A DNA stretch of 64,000 nucleotides from CAVRIA01 sp963721115 (GCA_963721115.1 CAVRIA010000005.1:124001-188000), one strand, 5' to 3'. Positions 44,747 through 54,666 are shown, numbered from the stretch's first letter. A program made the numbers and translations. The notes: generated by a model from the sequence alone, not told the origin.

Positions 44747-45358
44747 CTAGTGAGACGTCACGTAGGCCGCCTCGAGCCCTTCTTCGCGCCGCAGCTTGGT
44801 CTCGGCCGCTTTGGCGCTCGCCTTGTCGTTGAAGTGGCCGACGCGAACGCGATACCAGGTCACACCGCCGATCGGCCCCTGTGTGGTGTAGGCGTCGTAT
44901 CCCTTCATCCGCAGCTCGCGGGCCTGTACGACCGCCTGCACCGGATCCGTCGTCGCATTGGCCTGCACCGTCCAATTTCCTCCTTCCGCGGCCGGCGTCG
45001 GCCGCGCCGCGGGACCCGAGGTCGGCCAGACCAGCGCCAGGGAGTGGTGGGTCGGCGTCGGGACGAGGCGCGCCGTCGGCTTCGGCGCAACCGTCGGCGC
45101 CGCGGCCAGGTGGATGGCCGGGAGCGTCGGGGTCGCGACGGGGAGCCCGGCGACGGCGGGCGCGACCGGCGTCTCGAAGGGTGTCGGCGAGGTCACGGCG
45201 AGACGGATGACCTGCGTTTCGCGCGCCAGCCGCTGCTCCGCGATGTCGCGCCCCACCCACAGCCCGAAGACGAAGATCAGAACCGAGGCGAGAAGGAAAC
45301 CGAAGGTCAGAGTGATCAGCTGGCCGATCCTGAGTCCCGAGCTGCGCCGATCCGACAT
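44747..45358 (-). CDS. SPOR-domain inner-membrane protein
   Basis: 203 residues from the ATG at 45358 (GAGGG upstream). One membrane span (LITLTFGFLLASVLIFVFGLWVG) is followed by a Pro/Ala/Thr-rich linker. A C-terminal SPOR domain (WTVQANATTDPVQAVVQ, WYRVRVGHFNDKASA) binds denuded septal peptidoglycan in this family. A SPOR gene next to argS is a recurring deltaproteobacterial arrangement. Likely periplasmic and cell-division associated. Confidence 0.85.
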   Translation of the reverse strand: MSDRRSSGLRIGQLITLTFGFLLASVLIFVFGLWVGRDIAEQRLARETQVIRLAVTSPTPFETPVAPAVAGLPVATPTLPAIHLAAAPTVAPKPTARLVPTPTHHSLALVWPTSGPAARPTPAAEGGNWTVQANATTDPVQAVVQARELRMKGYDAYTTQGPIGGVTWYRVRVGHFNDKASAKAAETKLRREEGLEAAYVTSH

Positions 45359-45365
45359 CACACCC

Positions 45366-47075
45366 TCACATCGACTCCGGTGCGCTTACGCCCACCAGCG
45401 ACAGGCCGTTCTGCAGGACGCGCCGCGTCGCACCGGCGAGGTAGAGGCGCGCGCCGCTCAATTCGGGCTCCACTCCGACCACGCGATGCCGATTGTAGAA
45501 CCGGTGAAACGAGCCCGCCAGCTCGATCAGGTGAAACACGACGCGGTGCGGCTCCAGCTCCCGGGTCGCGTCCTCGACGACGTCCGGAAAACGCGCCAGG
45601 AGCCGGATGACCTCCTGCTCCTCGGCGGAATCGAGTCGCTCCAGCGCCGCCTCCGCCGCGGCGGGCACGCGTAGCCCTTCCGACTCCGCCTGGCGGAACA
45701 GACTGCAGATGCGCGCGTGCGCGTACTGGACGTAGAATACGGGGTTCTCCGCCGATTGCTTCTTGGCCAGGTCGAGGTCGAAGTCGAGGTGGCTGTCTCC
45801 CTTGCGCATCAGGAAGAAGAAACGGGTCGCATCGGCGCCCACCTCGTCCACGACCTCGCGCATGGTGACGAACTCGCCCGTCCTCTTTCCCATCTTGATC
45901 GGTTCGCCGCCGCGCGTCAGGCGCACCATCTGGACGAGGATCACGTGCAGCCGCTGGGGATCGCTGCCGAGCGCCTCGATCGCCGCCTCGACCCGCTTGA
46001 CGTAGCCGTGGTGGTCGGCCCCCCACACGTTGATCAGCTCGTCGAACCCGCGCTGCAGCTTGTGTTGATGATACCCGATGTCGCCGCTGAAGTAGGTGGG
46101 CTCGCCGTTGCTGCGCAGGACGACGCGGTCCTTCTCGTCCCCGAACCGGGTCGATCGGAACCAGCGCGCACCTTCGTCCTCGTAGATCAGGTCGCGCCGC
46201 TCGAGGGCCTCCACGGCCGTGGCGACCACCCCCTGGTCGGCGAGAGCGCGCTCGCTGACGAAGCTCTCGACGTGGACGCCGAGGGCGAGCATGTCGCTCT
46301 TGATGACTTCGAGGAGCCAGCCCGCCGCCCGGTCGCCGCACACGGCCACCGCCGATTCCCCGACCTCGCGCAGGAAGGCCGCTTCCTGCCCCGCCGCCGG
46401 TGGGCGCCGATTCAGTGCGGCGGCGATGTCGCGCACCAGCTCGTCGCGCTGCTGCGCCGCGAAATCGAGCAGGTACTCGCCGGGATAGCCGTCCTCGGGA
46501 AGGTCGACGTCGTCGCCGAACACCTGGCGCAGGCGCGCCAGGGTGGAGCGGCCGAGCGTGGCGATCTGCTTCCCGGCGTCGTTGACGTAGTACTCGCGCA
46601 ACACGTCGTATCCGGCGGCCTCGAGCAGGCGCGCGACGGTATCGCCGATCACCGCGCCGCGCCCGTGGCCGACGTGCAGGGGACCGGTCGGGTTGGTGCT
46701 GACGAACTCGACCAGCACGCGCCGCCCGCCGCCCAGCGCCGCCTTGCCGTATTCCGGCCGCTCGGTCTCGACCAGGCATTCGCGCCAGAAGCGCGGCGAG
46801 AAGCGGAAGTTCAGATACCCAGGCCCGGCAATCTCGGTGGCGGAGAGGATGCCGTCGGGATCCTCGATGTGCGCCACGATGGTCTCGGCGATGGCGCGCG
46901 GCGCCCGGCGTTCCTCGCGTGCCAGGCCCAGGGCCACGGTCGAAGCGAGATCACCGAACTGCGGGTCCCTGGGGACCTCGAAAAACAAAGGGGGGAGGCT
47001 AATCGACTTCAGCGCTCCCCCCTTTGTTGCCTTTTCCAGTGCGTGCTGAAGCAGCCCCTCAAGCCGTTTTTTCAT
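45366..47075 (-). CDS. argS: Arginyl-tRNA synthetase
   Basis: 569 residues. The class I signatures are STNPTGPLHVGHGRGAVIG (HIGH) and PIKMGKRTGEFVTM (KMSKS-like), with the DALR anticodon-binding domain at the C-terminus. GGAGG abuts the ATG, which is unusually close but has no better in-frame alternative. A promoter-like sequence lies about 85 bp upstream. It may lead the SPOR-trp operon. Confidence 0.95.
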   Translation of the reverse strand: MKKRLEGLLQHALEKATKGGALKSISLPPLFFEVPRDPQFGDLASTVALGLAREERRAPRAIAETIVAHIEDPDGILSATEIAGPGYLNFRFSPRFWRECLVETERPEYGKAALGGGRRVLVEFVSTNPTGPLHVGHGRGAVIGDTVARLLEAAGYDVLREYYVNDAGKQIATLGRSTLARLRQVFGDDVDLPEDGYPGEYLLDFAAQQRDELVRDIAAALNRRPPAAGQEAAFLREVGESAVAVCGDRAAGWLLEVIKSDMLALGVHVESFVSERALADQGVVATAVEALERRDLIYEDEGARWFRSTRFGDEKDRVVLRSNGEPTYFSGDIGYHQHKLQRGFDELINVWGADHHGYVKRVEAAIEALGSDPQRLHVILVQMVRLTRGGEPIKMGKRTGEFVTMREVVDEVGADATRFFFLMRKGDSHLDFDLDLAKKQSAENPVFYVQYAHARICSLFRQAESEGLRVPAAAEAALERLDSAEEQEVIRLLARFPDVVEDATRELEPHRVVFHLIELAGSFHRFYNRHRVVGVEPELSGARLYLAGATRRVLQNGLSLVGVSAPESM

Positions 47076-47156
47076 CCTCCGGTCGCCAGCGCCACGAGGC
47101 CCTCTTAGGTGCGAGGAACTGCATTGAATTCACGAGCATCCAGTGCAAACTCCGTT

Positions 47157-47186
47157 CGTATATCCCGCTCCCGCGGAGCGAGTCAA
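47157..47186 (-). promoter_or_regulatory. Candidate promoter for argS-SPOR-trp operon
   Basis: On the minus strand TTGACT (47181-47186), an 18-base spacer and TATACG (47157-47162). The spacer contains an inverted repeat (CGCTC at 47166-47170, GAGCG at 47176-47180) that could be a repressor site. Confidence 0.4.
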
Positions 47187-47225
47187 GGCAGGTCCAACGA
47201 TCGTGGCGGCATCGCCGCCGCGAGC

Positions 47226-47717
47226 TCAGGCGCCCTTCGGCTCCGCGGCCGCGGCGACCTGTGGGGGCAGCTGGCGGAACATGATGATGGCATCCTCTCC
47301 GCGGCCGTAGTAGTTGCGCCGTACACCGCTCTCGACGAAGGCGAGGGATCGGTACAGCGCCAGCGCGGAGATGTTTTCCCGTCGCACCTCCAGGCTGACG
47401 CTCGCCGCGGCGCGCACCGAGGCATCGTCGAGCACCACGCCCACCAGGGCGCGGCCGATTCCGCGCCGGCGCCAGTCGGGATGAACGGCGAGGTTGAGGA
47501 TGTGCACCTCGTCGCCGACGAGCCACCAGCAGACGTAGCCGGCGACATCTCTACGTCCACCGGCCGCCCGCGCCAGCATCAGACGCGAGAACGGGATCTT
47601 GAGCTCGTGCAGAAAGAGGCCCGGCGTCCACGGCGCATCGAAGGCCAGGCGCTCGATCTCCATGACCGCCGGCAGATCGGCCGCGACCATGGGCTCGAAG
47701 ACGATCGCGGGGGCCAT
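47226..47717 (-). CDS. rimI: Ribosomal-protein-alanine acetyltransferase-like GNAT protein
   Basis: 163 residues. The GNAT acetyl-CoA loop HPDWRRRGIGRALV, LEVRRENISALALYRSLAF and the C-terminal RRNYYGRGEDAIIM are typical of RimI, which acetylates the N-terminus of ribosomal protein S18. It starts five bases after the fabH stop. Confidence 0.85.
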   Translation of the reverse strand: MAPAIVFEPMVAADLPAVMEIERLAFDAPWTPGLFLHELKIPFSRLMLARAAGGRRDVAGYVCWWLVGDEVHILNLAVHPDWRRRGIGRALVGVVLDDASVRAAASVSLEVRRENISALALYRSLAFVESGVRRNYYGRGEDAIIMFRQLPPQVAAAAEPKGA

Positions 47718-47722
47718 GCTTC

Positions 47723-48724
47723 TCACCAGCGGATGAGCGCGGAGGCCCAGGTGAAGCCCGCCCCGAACGCCGCCAGGCAGACCAGATCTCCCGGGCCCAC
47801 GCGCCCGGCGGCCAGCGCCTCGTACAGCGCCAGGGGGATCGAGGCGGCGGTCGTGTTGCCGTAGCGTTGGATGTTGTTGAAGACCTTCTCCTCCGGCAGC
47901 TCCAGTCCCAGGGCGACCATCTGGCTGATGCGCAGGTTGGCCTGATGCGGAATCAGGAGAGAGAGATCCTCGGGGCGATAGCCGTTGGCCTCGAGGGCCT
48001 CCTTCACGACCTCGGTAAACCGATTGACTGCATGCTTGAAGACGTAGCGGCCTTCCATCTTGGGGAAGACGCGCGGCTGATCGCCGGCCACCATCTCCTC
48101 GGTCAGACGCGGACGCTCGCGCGACGCCACGCCTTCCAGCCACAGCTTCTCGGCGAACTTTCCTTCGGCGTGCAGGTGGGTCGAGAGGATGCCGCGCTTG
48201 GGATCCTCCTCGGGCTCGAGAACGACGGCCGCGGCGCCGTCGCCGAAGATCACCGCCACCTCGCGGCCGCGCGTGGTCAGGTCGATCCCCGTGGAGTGGA
48301 CCTCCGCACCGACCAGAAGGACGCGCTCGCAACGGCCGGTCCTGACGAGGTTGTCGGCGATCGAGAGGCCGTAGAGGAAGCCGGAGCACTGATTGCGGAC
48401 GTCGAAGGCCGGCATGCCGCCGATGCCGAGGCGATCCTGCAGAACGCAGGCGCTGGAGGGCATGTCGATGTCGGGGCTCAACGTCGCGAAGATCACGCCG
48501 TCGACCTCGCCCGCCGTCATCCCGGCCCGCTCGAGCGCCTCGCGGGCCGCCAGGGCGCCCATGTCGGCGGCGCCGACGCGATCTTCGCTGTAGTGACGCT
48601 CGCGAATCCCCGTGCGCTGCTGAACCCACTCGTCGGTGGTCTCCATCAGCTTCGCCAGGTCGTCGTTGGTGACCACGCGGGGGGGAACGAAGTGTCCGAC
48701 GCCCGCGATACGAGAGTTCCGCAC
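47723..48724 (-). CDS. fabH: Beta-ketoacyl-ACP synthase III
   Basis: 333 residues from a GTG at 48724 with GGAGG four bases upstream. The catalytic triad is intact: Cys113 (NQCSGFLYG), His in IPHQANLRI and Asn in YGNTTAASIP. TDEWVQQRTGIRERH near the start is the usual KAS III N-terminal motif. It starts fatty-acid synthesis by condensing acyl-CoA with malonyl-ACP. Confidence 0.92.
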   Translation of the reverse strand: MRNSRIAGVGHFVPPRVVTNDDLAKLMETTDEWVQQRTGIRERHYSEDRVGAADMGALAAREALERAGMTAGEVDGVIFATLSPDIDMPSSACVLQDRLGIGGMPAFDVRNQCSGFLYGLSIADNLVRTGRCERVLLVGAEVHSTGIDLTTRGREVAVIFGDGAAAVVLEPEEDPKRGILSTHLHAEGKFAEKLWLEGVASRERPRLTEEMVAGDQPRVFPKMEGRYVFKHAVNRFTEVVKEALEANGYRPEDLSLLIPHQANLRISQMVALGLELPEEKVFNNIQRYGNTTAASIPLALYEALAAGRVGPGDLVCLAAFGAGFTWASALIRW

Positions 48725-48743
48725 AGATCCTCCTGCGCACTCC

Positions 48744-49679
48744 TCAAAGCGTGAGGAGCGCCGCTCCCCAGGCGAACCCGGCCCCGCAGCTCGCCAGACA
48801 GACGCGCGCGCCCTTGCCGAGCGTGCCCGCCCGGACGGCTTCGCTCAGGGCGACCGGGAGGCTCGCCGCGGTGAGGTGTCCGTGCGCCGCGCCGGCGTCG
48901 ATCCATCGCGACGACGGAATACCGAGCACCCCGGCGGTCGCCTCCGCGACGTCGGGAAGAACGTGGCTCAGGACGAAGCAGTCGACGTCGTCGCGGCCGG
49001 CGCCCGCCCGCGCCAGGGCCTCGCCGATCACCTCGGGCAGATGGCGGCGCCCGAACTCGGCGACGGCCTCGAAATCCAGCGACGGGTAGTGCCGCCCCGC
49101 CCGCATGTCCTCGACCGTGATGCGCAGCGGATGCTGGCGGCTCGCCGGGTACTCGCACCAGAACCGCTCGTGGTGTCGCCCGTCCGCATGGCAGACGACT
49201 GCCCCCAGGCCCGCCGCTTCCGTTCCGCTTCCGAGCACCGCAACCGCGGCGCCGTCTCCGTAGAGCGACGCGACGCGCATTCCGCGATCGGAGTAGTCGA
49301 GCCCGGAGGAGTGCACCTCTCCGGCGGCCAAGACGATGCGCCGGTAGGTTCCCGCCGCCAGGAAGCCGTCGGCGATCATCAGGCCGTACAGGAAACCCGC
49401 ACACTGACCGCGGATGTCGAGGGCGCCCACCGTGCCGCAACCGAGCTTGTCCTGGAAATAACAGGCGGCCCCCGGAAAGGTGACGTCGGGGGTCATGGTC
49501 GCGAAGATGATGAACTCGACATCATCGACGCCCATCCCGGCCTGCCGCAGGGCCTCTCGGGCGGGGTCCTGCGCGATGTCCGACGGACCCACAGGCTCGG
49601 TCGCGATGGGTCTCCGCACCGCGCCGACTGCCTGGGGCGGAGGCAGGTAGTGAGCCAGCCCCTCGAGCGTCGTCGGCAT
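48744..49679 (-). CDS. Divergent KAS III-like thiolase-fold protein
   Basis: 311 residues; starts two bases after the ferredoxin-fusion stop (TAGGAATG). Cys93 (RGQCAGFLYGL) and a His (FVLSHVLPD) are kept, but the Asn of GNTxAAS is His (GHLTAASLP). About 25 residues of the N-terminal region, including the usual DEWIxxRTGIxxR motif, are missing. Chemistry on an acyl thioester is plausible, but the enzyme may not be a standard decarboxylating synthase. It immediately precedes fabH, hinting at a duplicated and specialised pair. Confidence 0.75.
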   Translation of the reverse strand: MPTTLEGLAHYLPPPQAVGAVRRPIATEPVGPSDIAQDPAREALRQAGMGVDDVEFIIFATMTPDVTFPGAACYFQDKLGCGTVGALDIRGQCAGFLYGLMIADGFLAAGTYRRIVLAAGEVHSSGLDYSDRGMRVASLYGDGAAVAVLGSGTEAAGLGAVVCHADGRHHERFWCEYPASRQHPLRITVEDMRAGRHYPSLDFEAVAEFGRRHLPEVIGEALARAGAGRDDVDCFVLSHVLPDVAEATAGVLGIPSSRWIDAGAAHGHLTAASLPVALSEAVRAGTLGKGARVCLASCGAGFAWGAALLTL

Positions 49680-49681
49680 TC

Positions 49682-51066
49682 CTACAGCTTCTTCGGCAGA
49701 GCGACTTCCAGCGTCTTGTCGTTGAAACGGTGCCGAAAGCCGGCGACGCGGCTCGGCAGCTTGATCGTGGTGGTGAAATCGGGCGGAAAGGCGGACGACA
49801 CGGCGGCAACGCGGCGCATGTTCGGGTCCGTCAGCTTTCCTTTGACCACGAAGTGTCCGTTCTGCAGCGCCAGGTCGTAGTCGTAGTCCGGCATCTCGTT
49901 CGGCACCCCCAGCTCCTCCTTGATCTTGGATGCCGGCACCTGTCGCGGAAACTCGACCTCGAGAAGGTAGCCGTTGCTCTCCGCGTGCAGCCGGTACACC
50001 TCTCCGTAGCGGCGCTCGCGCTCCAGGCGCTCCTCGAAACGCGGATCGTGAAAGCCGTCGTGGCCGACGCTTCCCGTCTGGTCGCCCGATCGCACCAGAC
50101 CGATGATCGGCGCCGCCATGGCTCCGAACGGCAGGCCGTAGGCCGCGGCCCGATAGACGATCTGGTCGGCCGGCATGCCGCGGAACCCCTCGCGCATGCG
50201 CCAGATCGCCTCCACGGTGCCGAACAACAAGCCGAGAAAGATCATCCATTTCAGCTGATCGCTGAAGAGATCGCGATCGAGAAGCAGCCAGCCGACGAGG
50301 AGGAAGAGGAGCGGATAGAGGATCACGTTCTGCAGCGCGTTGATGCCGGTCGCGCCGGCGGCCGTGAAGAAGCGCCGGTCCGCCACCGCCTGCTCGATCG
50401 CCTTCTTCTGCTTGAACGGAAGAGCTCCCAGAACCGGCTGCCCGAGGGCGAGTAGCCACTTCAACGGGGTCACCCGAGCGGCCTGCTCCCGCTTGAGGAG
50501 AGCCGTGACGTCCTCGAAGCTCATCTGTAGCTCACCGGGGAAGCGCTTCTCCGGGCGCGGAACGCGCGCCGCGAGCGGCGGCGGCGCATTCACGGGCTTC
50601 TCCACCCGGCCCGAGGCGGGCGCGGCCGGCTTGGACACCGGGGCGGCCGCCGCCGGGGCGGGAGCGGCCGGGGTAGCGGCCGGGCTCGGAGCCGGAGCAG
50701 CCGCGGCCGCCGTCGGGCGCCGCAGCGCCGGCTCCCTCGCGGAACCGGGAGGGAAAACCGGCCGGGAAGTCCGTCCCCGGGATGCAGCTCCCTGGCGCGG
50801 GCGATCAACACATCCTCGGTCTCCGGAATGTCCGGGTTGGGGATGCAGACATCGACCGGGCAAACCGCGGCGCAGGCCTCCTGGTCGTGAAACCCGACGC
50901 ATTCGGTGCACTTCTCTGGGACGATATAGAAGACGTCCTGCGAGAGAGCGGGATGCTTGACGCCGTTCATCTCCCACTCGACGCCGCCCTGATAGATAGC
51001 GGTGTTCGGGCACTCCGGCTCGCACGCACCGCAGTTGATGCACTCCGACGTGATCATCGTAGCCAT
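49682..51066 (-). CDS. Ferredoxin - membrane - Hsp20-like fusion protein, probable frameshift in the linker
   Basis: From the ATG at 51066, residues 1-90 are a 2[4Fe-4S] YfhL-type ferredoxin (ECINCGACEPECPN, KCTECVGFHDQEACAAVCPV). An Ala/Pro-rich linker follows, and the frame breaks at the CCCC/GGG run near 50775-50784. The other frame then continues with the linker, KREQAARVTPLKWL, two or three membrane segments (about 50120-50350) and a soluble C-terminus (GYLLEVEFPRQVPASKI, HFVVKGKL, FNDKTLEVALPKKL) resembling an Hsp20-like beta sandwich. Restoring one base gives about 461 residues. Redox role at the membrane inferred. Confidence 0.65.
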
Positions 51067-51173
51067 GGAACGAGTTCCCCCTTCGAACGGGTTATCCTGT
51101 GATGACTACCGCTTTCGCTACGCGGATTCAACGCTTCCACGCGCCCTGACAGCGTCCTCCGGAGTGCTGCCGT

Positions 51174-52988
51174 TCACGCCACCCCCGGCACCTTCGCCGC
51201 GAGGTCCACGGCCTCCGCCACCAGCCGGCGCAGCACGCCCAACCCGCTCTGCCAGAAGACCGGCTGGCCGACGTCGAGCCCGAGGCGCAACAGCAACGTC
51301 GCCGGCGCCTCGCTGCCCCCGGCAGCCAACAGGTCGAGGTACTTGGGGACGAAGTCGGGCCCCTGCTCCCGGTAGAGCTCGTAGAGCGCCAGGACGAGCA
51401 GCTCGCCGAAGCTGTAGGCGTAGCAGTAGAACGGCGAGTGGATGAAGTGCGGAATGTAGGACCACCACCAGCGGTAGTCGTCCGTGAGGACGACCGCGTC
51501 CCCGTACATGGCGGCATTCACGTCCTGCCAGATGGCGCCGATGCGATCGCTCGACAGCTCGCCGTCGCGGCGCCGGGACTCGTGCAACCGCTGCTCGAAT
51601 CGCGTCAGGACGATCTGCCGGAACACGGTCCCGAAGGCCTCCTCGATGAACTCGCACAGCAGCGCCAGGGAAGCGCGGGGATCGGTCTCCTGGCTGCGCA
51701 GGCGCTCGAAGACGAGCATCTCGCCGAACACGCTGGCGGTCTCCGCCATGGTCAGGGCGGTGTCGCTCTGCAGGTAGCCGCGGTCGCGAGCCAGGTACTG
51801 GTGCACGCCGTGCCCGAGCTCGTGCGCCAGGGTCATCACGTCGCGCGGCAGGCCGAGGTAGGTGAGGAGGACATAGGGGTGCGCGCTCGGCACCGTGCTG
51901 GCGCTGAAGGCGCCGCCGCGCTTGCCCTCGCGCGCCTCGGCATCGATCCAGCGCCGCTCGAAGAACGAGCTGGCGATCTCCCGCATGCGGGGCGAGAACG
52001 CTCCGTAGGCGTCGAGCACGAGGTCACGGCCGGCCGGCCAGGGCAGCTTGCGGCCGTCGGCGGCGATGGGGGCATAGCGATCGTAGTCGTACAGCACGTC
52101 GAGCCCGAGCAGCTTGCGCTTCACCCGGTAGTAGTCGGCAACCACGTCGGCGCCCTCCTCGCAGGCGGCGATGAGCGAGCGCACGGTCTGCGCCTCGATC
52201 TCGTTGTCGAGGTGCCGCGCCGCCATCGGATCCGAAAAGCGGCGCAGTCGATCGGTCAGGGCGTGATCCTGGGCAGAGATGTTGAAGATGAACGTGAGCA
52301 GCAACGACCGGTCGCGCAGCTTTTCGGTGAGGGCGGCGGCGGCCCGCCGTCGCAGGTCGCGGCGCGCGTCGTGAAGCAGCGCCAGCACGCCGCTCTCGTT
52401 CAGATGCCGCGTCTCCCCGTCGATCTCGACCTCGAAGCTGAGCGACGACAGCTCCTCGTCGAAGAGTCGGCTGAAGGCCCGACGCCCGGTATTGGCGGTC
52501 TCCTCGAGGATCTTTTCCTCCGGCTCGCTCAGCATGTGTGGCCGATAGCGCCGCGTGCTGGCGAGATGGTGGCGGTGGTGCGCGCAGGCCGGCGAGTCGA
52601 TGATGGCGTTCGCCGCCCCGTCGTCCAGTGCGATCCACTCGAGGTCGAAGAAGAGCAGCTGGTTGTGGATCTCGCTGCCGCGCTCCTGGGTCATCGCCAC
52701 CAGGGCTCCGTGCTGCGTCGGGCGCATGTCGGCGGCGTGCAGCAGCCCGGCGTAGATGGCGGGCTTGTCGGTTTGCTCCAGAATCACTTCCATCTCGGCC
52801 AGGCCCTGCGCCACCCACTCGGGCGACGGTCCGCCCGGGACGTTGATCGTCCCCCGGTAGCGGGCGTTGAAGGACTTGGCGCGATCCAGCGCCGCGGCGA
52901 GGTCCCTCTCCAGAGCCGGGTCGGCCGCCGATTCGTACAGGTCGGACAGATCCCAACCCACCCCTTCCACTTGCAAATCCGATCGCAT
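51174..52988 (-). CDS. pepF: Oligoendopeptidase F (M3 metallopeptidase)
   Basis: 604 residues; the ATG at 52988 has GGAGG three bases upstream. Zinc motif HELGH at residues 389-393 (TLAHELGHGVHQYLA), with the third ligand in ETASVFGEMLVFE. SFEVEIDGETRHLNESG is in the usual N-terminal region. A cytosolic peptidase that trims short peptides. It leads the minus-strand block down to lptD. Confidence 0.9.
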   Translation of the reverse strand: MRSDLQVEGVGWDLSDLYESAADPALERDLAAALDRAKSFNARYRGTINVPGGPSPEWVAQGLAEMEVILEQTDKPAIYAGLLHAADMRPTQHGALVAMTQERGSEIHNQLLFFDLEWIALDDGAANAIIDSPACAHHRHHLASTRRYRPHMLSEPEEKILEETANTGRRAFSRLFDEELSSLSFEVEIDGETRHLNESGVLALLHDARRDLRRRAAAALTEKLRDRSLLLTFIFNISAQDHALTDRLRRFSDPMAARHLDNEIEAQTVRSLIAACEEGADVVADYYRVKRKLLGLDVLYDYDRYAPIAADGRKLPWPAGRDLVLDAYGAFSPRMREIASSFFERRWIDAEAREGKRGGAFSASTVPSAHPYVLLTYLGLPRDVMTLAHELGHGVHQYLARDRGYLQSDTALTMAETASVFGEMLVFERLRSQETDPRASLALLCEFIEEAFGTVFRQIVLTRFEQRLHESRRRDGELSSDRIGAIWQDVNAAMYGDAVVLTDDYRWWWSYIPHFIHSPFYCYAYSFGELLVLALYELYREQGPDFVPKYLDLLAAGGSEAPATLLLRLGLDVGQPVFWQSGLGVLRRLVAEAVDLAAKVPGVA

Positions 52989-53431
52989 GATCCTCCACGA
53001 ATGCCCGGCCGGCGGCGCCCGTGCAAGGCGGGCCCCGCCCGGCCCATGGCCTGGATGCTCCTGCCTGCGGACTCGGGGCAACGGGCTGCTGATATGGAAC
53101 GACCTGTCAAGCTTGGCAGATAGCAACTGCGATTCATCCTCCATTTGGTTGCGGTGAGGCAGAGACGGGCCACGATACCGAGGCGAGCATTACCGACGGT
53201 TGATCAGTCTGATATTCGAGGGTCTTGAGCACACACGAAGCGTGCTCACCTACACGACCACTGTTCGTCGCGGAGCTACCTCGGACTAGAGTCGCGGATC
53301 TCGGGCGGCAAAGCCCTGTCGCATGGCAGGCCGCGAGGATTCTCCTGACCCGGCGTCGCCCGATATGTGTCCCGCCCTGCCTCACCAACTCTCCTGCTTC
53401 CCTTAACTGCCTTCTTCTTCGGATGTTTGCG
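52989..53431. other. Gene-free region between the transposase and pepF
   Basis: About 440 bp without a credible gene. It includes a hairpin GAGCAC...GTGCTC at 53227-53247 and probably the downstream noncoding end of the IS110-family element. The element boundary cannot be placed by eye because IS110 elements lack conventional terminal repeats and target duplications. Confidence 0.4.
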
Positions 53432-54567
53432 CTATGCCACGGCGCGCGTCTGCTCGTGCTTCTCGACTGCGACGCCAATGGCCCACATGAATGCGAGGAG
53501 CTCGCGGGCAATCGCGATCACCACCTTCTGCTTGATCTTCCCTCGAGCCAAACCATGCGCCGGTAGCGGTTGCACAACCGCACCTGAGCTTTCCACGAGA
53601 TGTCGCTGACCTCCGCGGGGAGCCCTTGCTGGCGTTTCTTGAGCGGATACCCCACCGCGGGTCGGAAGCGATAGCACCAGGCCGCTTCGCCCAGCAGTCG
53701 GCGTAAGTGCGAGTTGCCAGCCTTGGTGATGGCCCCCCGACGGTGGTTGCCGGGTCCCCCGGTTGAGAACTCGCTGGGGACTGCGCCGCTGTATCCCATA
53801 AGCTGACGCGGATGGGCAAAGCGCGAAAACTGCCCGATCTCGGCGACCACCGCGGTCGCGGTGACCTTGCGTACCCCGCGCAGTCCCTGCAGCGCCGCGA
53901 CGACGGCGCGAATCTGCTCCGGGGCCTCCTCCACCGCCTGCTCAATCGCCGTATCCAGGCGATCGACTCGCTGCTCGTTGTGCCCCACCTCGTGTAAGTA
54001 CTCGGTGAGCACGACTTGGAGCGTCGTGGGTTCGAGCTGGAGTTTTTGCAGCCACGCGCGATGGGGAGCGCTCCACGCCTTTACCCCCTCTGGCGGTCGC
54101 TGCCCGTGCCGCAGCAGAAACTTCTGGAGGCGATGGCGGGCGCGCTTTTCATCGATCTTGGCGGCCTGACGGGCGCGCACCAGATCCCGCAGCGCCTCGT
54201 GGGCCTCGTCAGGTACCCAGACCGCGGTCAAGTCGCCGCTGCGCAGATAGCGCGCCAGCTTGCGGGCATCCCGCCGGTCAGTCTTCACTCGATCACCCGC
54301 CTTGGTGGGGATCAGCGTCGGCGCCACCACCGCGCACTCGATCCCCATTCGCACCAACTGCCAATACAGCACGTACCCCGTCGGGCCAGCCTCGTAGCAG
54401 CAGCGCAGCTCCTCAGTTCGCCCGAGCTTCTTCAGGCACTTGCGGATGGCCTCGGGCCGATTGGGAATCACCCCCACGTCCCGCTCCATGCCACCTTCGT
54501 CCACCACCGCAATCGCGATGCTCTCCGCGTGGACATCCATCCCTACGTACCGCATAATCTTGCTCAT
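53432..54567 (-). CDS. IS110-family DEDD transposase, probably frameshifted near its C-terminus
   Basis: The N-terminal RuvC-like DEDD domain starts MRYVGMDVHAESIAIAVVD, with YEAGPTGY and KTDRRDARKLARYL. The C-terminal Tnp domain has LRGVRKVTATAVVAEIG and YSGAVPSEFSTGG with its conserved serine. As written the frame ends at 53518 with an aberrant tail. One extra base near 53546-53552 restores ARGKIKQKVVIAIARELLAF and a stop at 53432, which is the usual end of the family. The real product would be about 378 residues. Confidence 0.85.
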
Positions 54568-54655
54568 CGACCGGCTCCTTTCGTATGTAGCTCTGGGCTA
54601 CGTTGGTTTTCCGCTTTGCAGCCTAACCTACGACGCTGCGAAACGGAGCCGGTCG
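54568..54655 (-). repeat. Inverted repeat next to the transposase start
   Basis: Left arm 54568-54583 and right arm 54639-54655 match over 16 positions with one base gap. The hairpin abuts the transposase start codon, so it may control its translation or be part of the element's structured RNA. Confidence 0.5.
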
Positions 54656-54666
54656 TTCCATGATGA

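Larger units (their letters stand above)
53160..54660 (-). mobile_element. IS110-family insertion sequence (boundaries approximate)
   Basis: A single DEDD transposase gene (53432-54567) with flanking noncoding DNA, inserted between pepF and the FUN14 gene. Upstream of the transposase start, CGACCGGCTCC (54568-54578) and GGAGCCGGTCG (54645-54655) form an inverted pair enclosing about 55 bases. IS110 elements encode a structured bridge RNA in a noncoding end; either flank could hold it. Ends were not determined. Confidence 0.55.
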
